A DNA stretch of 8,904 nt from contig CALEPT010000198.1 in NCBI GenBank assembly GCA_937910385.1, forward strand, positions 1 to 8,904, read 5' to 3'. This document shows positions 1 through 5,083 of the stretch, one piece after another. The stretch comes from an uncultured Ruminococcus sp. (GTDB lineage: Bacteria > Bacillota > Clostridia > Oscillospirales > Ruminococcaceae). Position 1 is the first letter of the stretch, and each line of letters starts with the position of its first letter. Position numbers and translations under genes: made by a program. The notes under the pieces were generated by a model. The model ran no database searches. It was not told the DNA's origin and was given only the letters and a program-made list of their open reading frames with translations.

Positions 1-129
1 AAAGATATGTGAAACTTTCATTTTACCTATTGACTTTTATTTGCAGGTCTCACATGGTACTTCTTATGCAAGAAACATTTCTGTAGAATGAACAATAGAC
101 TCTTTTTTTATGTAACTCTTAAGATATTA
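1..129. other. AT-rich stretch without a recognisable gene
   Basis: I see no convincing coding sequence. One plus-strand frame stays open from base 2 to a TAG at about 83-85, but its peptide resembles nothing I know and it has no start or ribosome binding site inside the window. It could be the tail of a gene lying outside the window or simply AT-rich spacer. Confidence 0.4.
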
Positions 130-166
130 AGGCAGAGCCCCTTATGATAAATAAGGGGCTCTGCCT
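130..166 (-). terminator. Strong hairpin downstream of the small wHTH gene, probably bidirectional terminator
   Basis: A perfect 16-bp inverted repeat (130-145 pairing with 151-166) with a 5-base loop lies 30 bases beyond the stop of the minus-strand wHTH gene. The flank is moderately T-rich on either strand (ATTCATTTCATC on plus, TAATATCTTAA on minus), so it may stop transcription from both sides. There is no long uninterrupted T tract; the call rests on stem strength and position. Confidence 0.65.
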
Positions 167-196
167 ATTCATTTCATCTTTATATACGGCTTCTGC

Positions 197-427
197 TCAA
201 TCTATTATTTTCCAATAACCTTTATGCGTAGTCCCAACTCTCCTTATTATCTTTTCATCCTTTAATCGCTTAACATAATACTTTACCCTATCCCGCTTCC
301 AATCAAGCTGTTCTGCAATCTGCTTTTGAGAATATTCAGGAAGTTCCCTTATTACCGCTAAAACCAATTCTGAAAACTCAGTTTGGGTAGGAGTTTGGGT
401 AGGCTTACCTGAAAAGAAAGTGATCAT
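197..427 (-). CDS. Small winged helix-turn-helix protein, probable C-terminal remnant of an AlbA/Schlafen-type ATP-binding regulator
   Basis: This 76-residue protein has a Thr/Pro/Gln linker (PTQTPTQTE, residues 9-17) followed by a winged helix-turn-helix: helices around 18-30, a recognition region around 34-54 (SQKQIAEQLDWKRDRVKYYV) and a wing near 60-75 ending GYWKIID. In clostridia, PTQT-repeat linkers followed by a wHTH commonly form the C-terminus of ATP-binding proteins with an AlbA_2 (Schlafen-like) domain, as I recall the family. In support, the frame stays open ten codons upstream of the ATG and reads RLQNNYEDF, which resembles the sequence before such linkers, before a TAA at 455-457. 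A GAGG five bases before the ATG could allow translation, so the remnant may still be made as a free DNA-binding domain. No ATPase portion is visible. It may be decayed rather than functional. Confidence 0.6.
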   Translation of the reverse strand: MITFFSGKPTQTPTQTEFSELVLAVIRELPEYSQKQIAEQLDWKRDRVKYYVKRLKDEKIIRRVGTTHKGYWKIID

Positions 428-679
428 AAAGTCCTCATAATTGTTCTGTAATCGTTACTTTTATTCCGCGCAGGAGAATTATACTGTTTGACCGCTCCAC
501 ACACCGCACAAATCGCTCACAGCGGCTTTAGTTCCTCTCGGCGGTGTAGTTGCACAATCTGCCACCGATATTTATCTATCACTGTATTAAGAATAGAAAA
601 TAAGACTTGAATAATTCCCTTAAAAGTAAGCGTCAAATAACCCGCGTCCCATCTTCAGCGTTTCCCTCAAAAAACAACA
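428..679. other. Intergenic region, no gene; possible dispersed repeat or structured element
   Basis: No frame in this stretch has a good start, ribosome binding site or familiar product. A 7-bp inverted repeat (501-507 with 541-547) encloses a smaller hairpin (514-517 with 521-524), and short open frames here on both strands resemble the spurious peptides often annotated from dispersed intergenic repeats in Ruminococcus-like genomes. That resemblance is from memory and unverified. The first 27 bases hold the in-frame upstream extension of the wHTH gene. Confidence 0.35.
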
Positions 680-707
680 TACAGCCGGGACATCTGCCCC
701 GGCTGTA
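680..707 (-). terminator. Intrinsic terminator, second of a tandem pair after tRNA-Thr
   Basis: A perfect 10-bp GC-rich stem (680-689 with 698-707, 8-base loop) is followed on the minus strand by TGTTGTTTTTTGAGG, a clear U tract. It lies about 45 bases beyond the first hairpin that follows the tRNA, with no gene between, so the two look like tandem terminators of the tRNA transcript. It could also be the leftover terminator of a lost gene. Confidence 0.75.
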
Positions 708-752
708 CGCTTCATTTATAATCCAAGGCCAAAATACAAGGGAGGCAAAAGA

Positions 753-785
753 CAAACCGCTTAGAAGGCTATTCTAAGCGGTTTG
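753..785 (-). terminator. Intrinsic terminator of tRNA-Thr
   Basis: A perfect 14-bp stem (753-766 with 772-785) with a 5-base loop begins four bases after the encoded CCA end of the tRNA. On the minus strand it is followed by TCTTTTGCC, a short U tract. Position and polarity fit the terminator of the tRNA gene. Confidence 0.8.
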
Positions 786-789
786 CCAT

Positions 790-865
790 TGGAGCTTGTG
801 ACGGGACTCGAACCTGCGACCTGCGCATTACGAATGCGCTGCACTACCAACTGTGCTACACAAGC
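790..865 (-). tRNA. tRNA-Thr (anticodon CGU)
   Basis: A complete 76-base cloverleaf can be folded on the minus strand: acceptor stem 859-865 with 794-800 (GCTTGTG/CACAAGC), D arm GCAC...GTGC with AGTTGGTA in the loop, anticodon stem GCGCA/TGCGC around the loop TTCGTAA giving anticodon CGT (reads ACG, threonine), variable loop AGGTC, T loop TTCGAGT, discriminator T, and CCA encoded in the genome. The T stem (GCAGG with CCCGT) contains one A-C mismatch and a G-U pair, which is mildly unusual. No promoter is evident immediately upstream; the nearest good one is at 1104-1132, before a partial tRNA copy. Two terminators follow. Confidence 0.96.
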
Positions 866-1043
866 ATTATTAAATTTTTGAATTTGTAAGGGTGCTGCAC
901 GGCTGTCGCTTTATTTTCAATCCGAGACCTGCGCATATACGGTCAGAAATAAGTCACACTGCTTCGCGTTCGCCCGCATTGCTCCATATTTCTTCCCTTC
1001 GCGAACTCCCTTCATCTGCCACTGGCAGCGGTCGTCCGCACAG
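866..1043. other. Spacer between intact and broken tRNA, possible inserted repeat
   Basis: There is no supported gene here. On the minus strand this stretch joins the truncated tRNA copy to the intact tRNA-Thr. It contains ACCTGCGCATATACG at 927-941, which resembles the anticodon 3' half and variable loop of the tRNA (ACCTGCGCATTACG), so the stretch from about 942 to 1043 could be an insertion that split a tRNA at its anticodon loop. Six- and five-base inverted repeats (GTTCGC/GCGAAC, CTGCC/GGCAG) are present. It may instead be a dispersed intergenic repeat whose similarity to the tRNA is chance. Confidence 0.35.
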
Positions 1044-1077
1044 CAAATGAGCTGCACTATAACTGTGCCGTACAAGC
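1044..1077 (-). pseudogene. 5' half of a tRNA gene (broken relative of tRNA-Thr)
   Basis: On the minus strand this begins GCTTGTA and continues through a D arm (GCAC, GTTATA, GTGC) into AGCTCATTTG. It aligns base by base, with one gap, to the acceptor, D arm and anticodon 5' strand of the intact tRNA-Thr (GCTTGTG, GCAC, GTTGGTA, GTGC, AGCGCATTCG). The two preceding bases (AT) also match. After the anticodon loop the similarity stops: no matching T arm or acceptor 3' strand follows in place. It sits about 20 bases downstream of the predicted start of a perfect promoter, which is where a functional tRNA would be expected. Confidence 0.75.
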
Positions 1078-1103
1078 ATATCCGTTTTTACTACCACTAT
1101 TAT

Positions 1104-1132
1104 ATTATACTATGGTGATGAAAAAATGTCAA
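1104..1132 (-). promoter_or_regulatory. Perfect consensus sigma-A promoter reading toward the tRNA region
   Basis: On the minus strand there is TTGACA (1127-1132), exactly 17 bases, then TATAAT (1104-1109). All twelve consensus bases match with ideal spacing, as is usual for stable-RNA genes. Transcription should start near 1097, pass through the tRNA half-copy at 1077 and reach tRNA-Thr at 865 after a leader of about 230 bases. Confidence 0.88.
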
Positions 1133-1195
1133 GCGAAATTTGCAAAAAGCTATGTGTGGCTGCAGAAAAATTTACTCAAAATGTCAAGACAAATT
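1123..1195 (+). repeat. Pair of 18-base direct repeats between divergent promoters
   Basis: AAAATGTCAAGCGAAATT (1123-1140) recurs as AAAATGTCAAGACAAATT (1178-1195), 16 of 18 bases identical and offset by 55 bases, close to five helical turns. The first copy covers the -35 element of the minus-strand tRNA promoter; the second covers the proposed -35 of the plus-strand AraC-GGDEF promoter. AraC-family proteins often bind directly repeated half-sites, so this could be an operator for the adjacent regulator. That is inference. Confidence 0.5.
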
Positions 1196-1214
1196 CATTT
1201 TTTTATGGTATTAT
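1186..1214 (+). promoter_or_regulatory. Candidate promoter of the AraC-GGDEF gene
   Basis: AAGACA (1186-1191; 4 of 6 consensus), 17 bases, then TATTAT (1209-1214; 5 of 6) preceded by TGG, which makes an extended -10 (TGnTATTAT). A better-looking TATAAT at 1212-1217 overlaps it, but at a 20-base spacing. Transcription would start near 1221, giving a leader of about 45 bases before the start codon. Confidence 0.55.
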
Positions 1215-1265
1215 AATATCGCAAGGAAGCTTCCCGTTAAAAGATCCGGTGAAAGGAGCATATTA

Positions 1266-2099
1266 ATGAAAAACTTCTACATCTTTACAGACGCTCTTGA
1301 ATTTATCGAAACGAATTTATGCAGCGAGATATCTCAGCATGATATTGCTGATGCATGCTGCTGTTCGCTTTCCACATTGCAGAAAACGTGGCGCTACTGT
1401 ACTCACACGAGCATTAAAACATACATATCCAAGCGGCGGCTTGCGTGCAGCGCAAAGGATATACTAAAAGGCAATATGAGTATTATCGATGTCGCTTTCA
1501 GATATCAGTACAATTCACCGGAGGTGTTTACACGAGCCTTCACAAGGATGTGGGGTATATCACCGTCTAAATTCAGAGAAAAATGGCGGAACGCTGATTT
1601 TTTTCCGCCATTTATAGCAAATAGCGAAAACGATTTTACAGGAGGTATTCATATGAGCAGAAAAGTAGATCTATCAGAGCTTTACGATTTTTTACGTTCT
1701 AAGGCAGGCACTTATGTGCTTTGCTTTGATGTTTGCAGTCTTATGCCGATAAACGAAAATTATGGAAGCAAAGCGGGTGACGCTGTTATACTTGAGGCGT
1801 ATCGCCGAATTGATGAAGCTACGGGTGATGACATGGCTGTATTCCGTATCGGCGGAGACGAGTTTGCGATGATAACAGGTCTTACAGATGCTTCCGATGT
1901 AGAAGCTCTTGCGGAGAGGATCATTGTGCAGAACAATACGCCTATCGAATTTGAGGGAACCCGGATACCGGTCTCGCTCCGAACAGGGGCTGTGAAGTAT
2001 ATCGCGCGTCCGTTCAGGTATAACGAGCTCTTCACAAAGCTTCATGACACTGTTGATAATGCAGATAGCCCAGGAAAGGTCATATTTTACGAAAAGTAA
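1266..2099 (+). CDS. AraC-type transcription factor fused to a GGDEF (diguanylate cyclase-like) domain
   Basis: This 277-residue protein is a fusion. Residues 1-108 form an AraC double helix-turn-helix domain (first HTH around 22-45, second around 72-95; signature SPEVFTRAFTRMWGISPSKFR). Residues 109-129 are a linker, and about 135-277 a GGDEF domain with D155, N163, D172 and GGDEF 196-200 spaced as in active diguanylate cyclases (8 and 9 residues between the first three, as in PleD). The inhibitory RxxD site is absent, and the last helix (ELFTKLHDTV) is degenerate. It may make, bind or only resemble a c-di-GMP enzyme. The start is chosen at 1266 because AAAGGAG lies seven bases upstream; a TTG at 1140 in the same frame has no ribosome binding site and would start before the promoter. 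An internal start at 1653 could yield the GGDEF domain alone. No sensor or membrane segment is visible. Confidence 0.85.
   Translation: MKNFYIFTDALEFIETNLCSEISQHDIADACCCSLSTLQKTWRYCTHTSIKTYISKRRLACSAKDILKGNMSIIDVAFRYQYNSPEVFTRAFTRMWGISPSKFREKWRNADFFPPFIANSENDFTGGIHMSRKVDLSELYDFLRSKAGTYVLCFDVCSLMPINENYGSKAGDAVILEAYRRIDEATGDDMAVFRIGGDEFAMITGLTDASDVEALAERIIVQNNTPIEFEGTRIPVSLRTGAVKYIARPFRYNELFTKLHDTVDNADSPGKVIFYEK
1581..1613 (+). other. 11-bp hairpin inside the coding linker between the AraC and GGDEF domains
   Basis: The perfect inverted repeat 1581-1591 with 1603-1613 encloses an 11-base T-rich loop. It lies where the AraC domain ends, 26 bases before the internal Shine-Dalgarno. No U tract follows on the plus strand, so it is not a standard terminator. 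It looks like an intergenic hairpin retained inside a fused reading frame, or a structure that shapes internal initiation or RNA processing. Confidence 0.6.
1640..1655 (+). promoter_or_regulatory. Internal Shine-Dalgarno and in-frame ATG at the domain boundary
   Basis: AGGAGGT (1640-1646), the full anti-16S complement, is followed six bases later by ATG (1653-1655), in frame with the AraC-GGDEF gene. Initiation here would give a 148-residue protein (1653-2099) containing the whole GGDEF domain and no DNA-binding domain. This site is a better ribosome binding site than the one at the full-length start. The residues it encodes (TGGIH) fall in the linker and belong to neither domain. Confidence 0.65.
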
Positions 2100-2105
2100 T
2101 GTAAG

Positions 2106-2127
2106 AAGGGCGGAATATTCCGCCCTT
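2106..2127. terminator. Palindromic bidirectional terminator between convergent genes
   Basis: A perfect 22-base palindrome (stem AAGGGCGG with CCGCCCTT around AATATT) starts six bases after the stop of the AraC-GGDEF gene and lies five bases beyond the stop of the minus-strand DtxR-like gene. It is followed by TTCTCT on the plus strand and TCTTAC on the minus strand. It probably ends both the regulator transcript and the recA-to-dtxR-like operon. Confidence 0.85.
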
Positions 2128-2131
2128 TTCT

Positions 2132-2518
2132 CTATGAATGCTTCTTTTTTATTGTTTTCTTCACGATACTTTTCAGGCGTTCGCAGGTATCTTGCGGAAA
2201 GTCGGTAATGAACGTTATCGCCTGAGCGTGAGCTTCATCATGTGGAAGCTTGAGAAAATTATGGAAAAATGTATATACCTCGTTAAAGCACGCAAATATC
2301 TCGTCAACGACTCTTTTTCCTTCGGGAGTAAGCACAACGCTGTTGCAGAAATCCTCCTGAACATAGCCGCAGTTTGCAAGACATCGAAGCATTTTGCTTA
2401 CGCTGGGTCTTGATACTCCAAGATGACGTGATATGCTTACGCAGCGGACATTTTCTTCGCTATCGGCAAGCTCTTTGATGGCGACAAGATATTTTATCTG
2501 TCCTGCACAGTGTTTCAT
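2132..2518 (-). CDS. Small DtxR/MntR-like winged-helix regulator, metal ligands apparently missing
   Basis: A 128-residue protein with a winged helix-turn-helix (KYLVAIKEL near 9-17, recognition region SISRHLGVSRPSVSKMLRCL at 28-47, wing CNSVVLTPEGKRV at 58-70) followed by a helical part like the DtxR/MntR dimerisation domain. Aligned by eye with MntR-type proteins, the usual ligands are replaced: the DYxE pair at the start of helix 1 reads KYLV, the dimer-domain His falls on Phe, and the EH pair of the last helix reads as Ile/Thr/Asp. It may have become metal-independent or sense something else. The start is supported by AAGGAG six bases upstream. It lies 13 bases after pgsA and is probably the last gene of the recA operon. 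A MarR-like assignment is the main alternative; the tail is Lys-rich. Confidence 0.78.
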   Translation of the reverse strand: MKHCAGQIKYLVAIKELADSEENVRCVSISRHLGVSRPSVSKMLRCLANCGYVQEDFCNSVVLTPEGKRVVDEIFACFNEVYTFFHNFLKLPHDEAHAQAITFITDFPQDTCERLKSIVKKTIKKKHS

Positions 2519-2531
2519 ATTTTACTCCTTT

Positions 2532-3116
2532 CTATTTGTCAGAGTCGATAAGATGCCAGTAACCCTTGAGATAAACGGCTCCGGATATAACTGTAAGGAT
2601 CGTCGATATCCATATCAAAGCGGGGATAACTGCTTTATCTACGGCATTTACAAAAGCTTTTGGGAAGCCAAAGCTGAAGTCAAGGCAGAGGCAAAGCCAG
2701 AACAGTATTGCTACTATGGTCACCATTGTGAACGCTGTTTTGAGTTTTCCCCATATACCTGCGGCGACTACTATTCCGCTGTCGGCGGCGAGGAGTCTTA
2801 GTCCCGAGACCATAAATTCTCTTGCAAATATAATGATGAGCGGCACTGCACCCATTTTCACCTCGGGCATTTCCACAAAGACCGTCAGTGCCGACAGGAC
2901 GAGCACCTTGTCCGCGAGCGGATCGAGAAATTTGCCGAAATTTGTGACAAGGTTACGCTTTCGGGCAATATTTCCGTCAAGAGCGTCGGTTATCGAAGCT
3001 GCGGCGAAAATTATGAGCGCTGCGCCATAGTGAAGAGGGAAGTCCCAGTACATACAGAGCAGAAAAAACGGAATAAGGATCACCCTCAGAAGCGTAAGCT
3101 TATTTGGCAGATTCAT
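2532..3116 (-). CDS. pgsA: CDP-diacylglycerol-glycerol-3-phosphate 3-phosphatidyltransferase
   Basis: This integral membrane enzyme makes phosphatidylglycerol phosphate from CDP-diacylglycerol and glycerol 3-phosphate, the committed step to phosphatidylglycerol and cardiolipin. The 194-residue length is normal. The CDP-alcohol phosphotransferase signature is complete: D44, D47, G48, A51, R52, G61, D65 and D69, exactly as D-x2-D-G-x2-A-R-x8-G-x3-D-x3-D. Hydrophobic segments lie near 9-22, 29-45, 87-110, 125-146 and 162-186. The start ATG overlaps the stop of rimO (TAATG), with GAGAGGTGA as ribosome binding site inside the rimO end, so translation is probably coupled. In other Firmicutes, including Bacillus subtilis, pgsA also lies next to recA. 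The broader CDP-alcohol transferase family is the only real alternative. Confidence 0.93.
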   Translation of the reverse strand: MNLPNKLTLLRVILIPFFLLCMYWDFPLHYGAALIIFAAASITDALDGNIARKRNLVTNFGKFLDPLADKVLVLSALTVFVEMPEVKMGAVPLIIIFAREFMVSGLRLLAADSGIVVAAGIWGKLKTAFTMVTIVAILFWLCLCLDFSFGFPKAFVNAVDKAVIPALIWISTILTVISGAVYLKGYWHLIDSDK

Positions 3117-4444
3117 TAAGATATCACCTCTCCAATCAGATCATAATCAAGAGTATCTGTAATTCTTATTTTAACGTATTTTCCTATTTCAAGCGGTTTT
3201 TCCGATGAGAAGAAGACCTTTCCGTCGATATCGGGAGCGTCAAGCGGAGTCCTTCCGAACCAGCACTCGCCGAATTTGTCAAAGCCTTCGACTACGGCTT
3301 CGAGCTCGGCTCCGAGGAGCTTTTCGTTATTCTCACAGCTTATGAGCATTTGCTGCTGCATTATGATGTCGGCGCGGTGGGCAGCCGTTTCCTCATCTAT
3401 CTGATCGGGGAAGCTGTAAGCGGGAGTTCCCTCCTCGCGGGAATATGCAAAGCAGCCGAGTCTATCGAAGCGGATTTTCTGTACGAACTCTGCCAGTTCA
3501 TTGAACTGTTCCTCAGTTTCGCCGGGAAAGCCTGTGATAAGGGTCGTTCGGAGTATGACTCCCGGTATGCGCTCGCGTATCTTCGCAAACAGCGCTTCGA
3601 GCTTTTCCGCGTCGCCCCAGCGGTTCATGCGCTTTAGTATATCACCGTTGCAGTGCTGTATCGGTATTTCGAGGTATTTCACGAGCTTTTCTTCGCGTGC
3701 GATAACGTCAAGCAGCTCGTTGGTTATGCGCTCGGGGTAGCAGTATAGCGTGCGTATCCATTTAATGCCATCTATTTTGCACAGTTCTGTCAGAAGCTCG
3801 GGCAGCTTCGGCTCGCCATAGAGATCCTTTCCGTAAAGGGCGGTGTCCTGCGCTATCACAACGAGCTCAGTGACTCCGTTCTCTGCGAGGAAGCGTGCCT
3901 CCTTCAGTACGTCCTCCATAGGCACACTGCGGAATTTCCCCCGTATCATCGGTATTGCACAATAGGTACAGCAGTTGGAGCAGCCCTCGGCTATTTTGAG
4001 GTACGTGAAGAACGGCAGGGTCGAAACTATCCTGTCGCCGCTGAGCTCCGCGTCGAGCTTCGGCGCGAAACAGATGTACCTTTCGCCTGAGAGGACGTGG
4101 TCGAGGATATCGACGATATCGCGTGTGTTGCCAATTCCCACAACGGCGTCCGCCTCGGGGAAAAGCTCGGCAGTTTCCTCTTTGTAGCGTTCCGCAAGGC
4201 AGCCTGTTACTATTATCTTTTTGAGTGTGCCGTCGTTTTTGAGCTTGCCCAGCTCAAGTATGGTCTCGATAGCCTCCTCCTTTGCGGACTTTATAAAGCC
4301 GCAGGTATTGACTATCGCTATATCGGCAAGTCCGGGCTCGGTCACGAGCTTATAGCCGTGGCTTCTGAGCTTATAGAGCATTCGCTCGGAATCGACCAGA
4401 TTCTTCGAGCAGCCAAGCGATACCATTCCAACCTTTATCGCCAT
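3116..4444 (-). CDS. rimO: Ribosomal protein S12 methylthiotransferase
   Basis: RimO is a cytoplasmic radical-SAM enzyme with two iron-sulfur clusters that adds a methylthio group to a conserved aspartate of ribosomal protein S12. All three family domains are present in 442 residues: an N-terminal UPF0004 domain with cluster cysteines C12, C48 and C82, a radical-SAM core with CxxxCxxC at C155, C159 and C162, and a C-terminal TRAM domain (about 375-442). The opening VSLGCSKNLVDSE and the motif YLKIAEGCSNCCTYCAIP favour RimO over its tRNA-modifying relatives MiaB and MtaB. AGGAGG lies 11 bases before the ATG, inside the recX end, and only three bases separate recX from rimO. Nothing is missing or truncated. 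Confidence 0.95.
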   Translation of the reverse strand: MAIKVGMVSLGCSKNLVDSERMLYKLRSHGYKLVTEPGLADIAIVNTCGFIKSAKEEAIETILELGKLKNDGTLKKIIVTGCLAERYKEETAELFPEADAVVGIGNTRDIVDILDHVLSGERYICFAPKLDAELSGDRIVSTLPFFTYLKIAEGCSNCCTYCAIPMIRGKFRSVPMEDVLKEARFLAENGVTELVVIAQDTALYGKDLYGEPKLPELLTELCKIDGIKWIRTLYCYPERITNELLDVIAREEKLVKYLEIPIQHCNGDILKRMNRWGDAEKLEALFAKIRERIPGVILRTTLITGFPGETEEQFNELAEFVQKIRFDRLGCFAYSREEGTPAYSFPDQIDEETAAHRADIIMQQQMLISCENNEKLLGAELEAVVEGFDKFGECWFGRTPLDAPDIDGKVFFSSEKPLEIGKYVKIRITDTLDYDLIGEVIS

Positions 4445-4447
4445 TTG

Positions 4448-5083
4448 TCAGTCGTCCTCCTCATAATTATCCTCGAAATATTCTTTTACTGCGCGGTTTA
4501 TCTGCGTGAAGTCATAGCCGTAACGCACAAGAGCGCTTTTTACCCTTTCTATCGACTTTCTGTCGTCCTTATCGGTGAGGTCACGCGCGTGCTTTGTTTC
4601 GAGGAGCGCTCTGAGATTTTCCTCAAAAGTCTCCTCATACGGTGCAAGAGCGTCCTCCGCCGTGAATTTATCAATTCCCTTGAGAGTTATTTCTCTGAGG
4701 GCGCGCCTGTAGCCAAAGCGCTTTACCTCAACGAACTTGCGTGCTGCACGCTCGGCATAACGTTTATCATTTATGAAGCCGTTCTCGATAAGCTTTTTCA
4801 TTACCTCGCCGCAGAGCTTCTCGCTCTTGTAGGTCCCGATGAGTTTTTTGTGCATTTCCGCATAGGTGTAGTCGCGGTAATCGAGCAGATACAGCGCACG
4901 CTGATATGCACGGCGGAAGTTTGAAGCCCATATTATTTTCCGCAAAGCTGCGCTGTCGATCTCCGTATTCGGAAAAACCGAATAATCGGCGATTATGTCC
5001 GCATGAAGATAGATCTTACGCTCGTCATCGATAACGACCTCATATGTAGTTCCCTTGTATTTTGCAACAGAGGTTATCTTCAT
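4448..5083 (-). CDS. recX: RecX, regulator of RecA
   Basis: RecX proteins bind RecA filaments and modulate recombination and SOS signalling. This 211-residue protein is almost entirely helical, with the tandem three-helix repeats of the family: RALYLLDYRDYTYAEMHKKL near 62-81, ENGFINDKRYAERAARKF near 99-116, FGYRRALREITLKGI near 122-136, and a final repeat (VKSALVRYGYDFTQINRAV) near 180-198. The N-terminal 50 residues hold an extra beta-rich segment typical of Gram-positive RecX. The ATG overlaps the recA stop (TAATG), so the two are almost certainly translated together. The acidic end (YFEDNYEEDD) is unremarkable. Position directly after recA makes the call secure despite the low conservation of the family. 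Confidence 0.93.
   Translation of the reverse strand: MKITSVAKYKGTTYEVVIDDERKIYLHADIIADYSVFPNTEIDSAALRKIIWASNFRRAYQRALYLLDYRDYTYAEMHKKLIGTYKSEKLCGEVMKKLIENGFINDKRYAERAARKFVEVKRFGYRRALREITLKGIDKFTAEDALAPYEETFEENLRALLETKHARDLTDKDDRKSIERVKSALVRYGYDFTQINRAVKEYFEDNYEEDD

Noticed and set aside
30..58. TTGACT at 30-35 as a plus-strand promoter
   Set aside because: No acceptable -10 lies 16-19 bases downstream and no gene follows on that strand.
130..785. CRISPR array from the several hairpins in the first 800 bases
   Set aside because: The three hairpins differ in sequence and spacing; there are no regular repeats or spacers.
1140..1265. N-terminal extension of the AraC-GGDEF protein starting at a TTG at 1140
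   Set aside because: There is no ribosome binding site, the start would lie upstream of the likely promoter, and the extra 42 residues are unlike AraC proteins. The ATG at 1266 has AAAGGAG in good position.
1581..1613. Linker hairpin as an intrinsic terminator
   Set aside because: No U tract follows the stem on the plus strand, and the reading frame continues through it to a conserved domain.
1692..2045. Minus-strand open frame opposite the GGDEF domain
   Set aside because: The plus strand encodes conserved GGDEF residues; the opposite frame has no family features.
2433..2801. Plus-strand open frame opposite the DtxR-like gene and pgsA, rich in Ala/Glu/Lys
   Set aside because: Its repeated EAKAEVKAEAKPE stretch looks protein-like but is antisense to conserved membrane segments of PgsA, and no start signal precedes it.
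4097..4924. Long plus-strand open frame of 275 codons opposite rimO and recX
   Set aside because: It is a shadow of two firmly identified minus-strand genes, straddles their junction, has no recognisable domain and no ribosome binding site.
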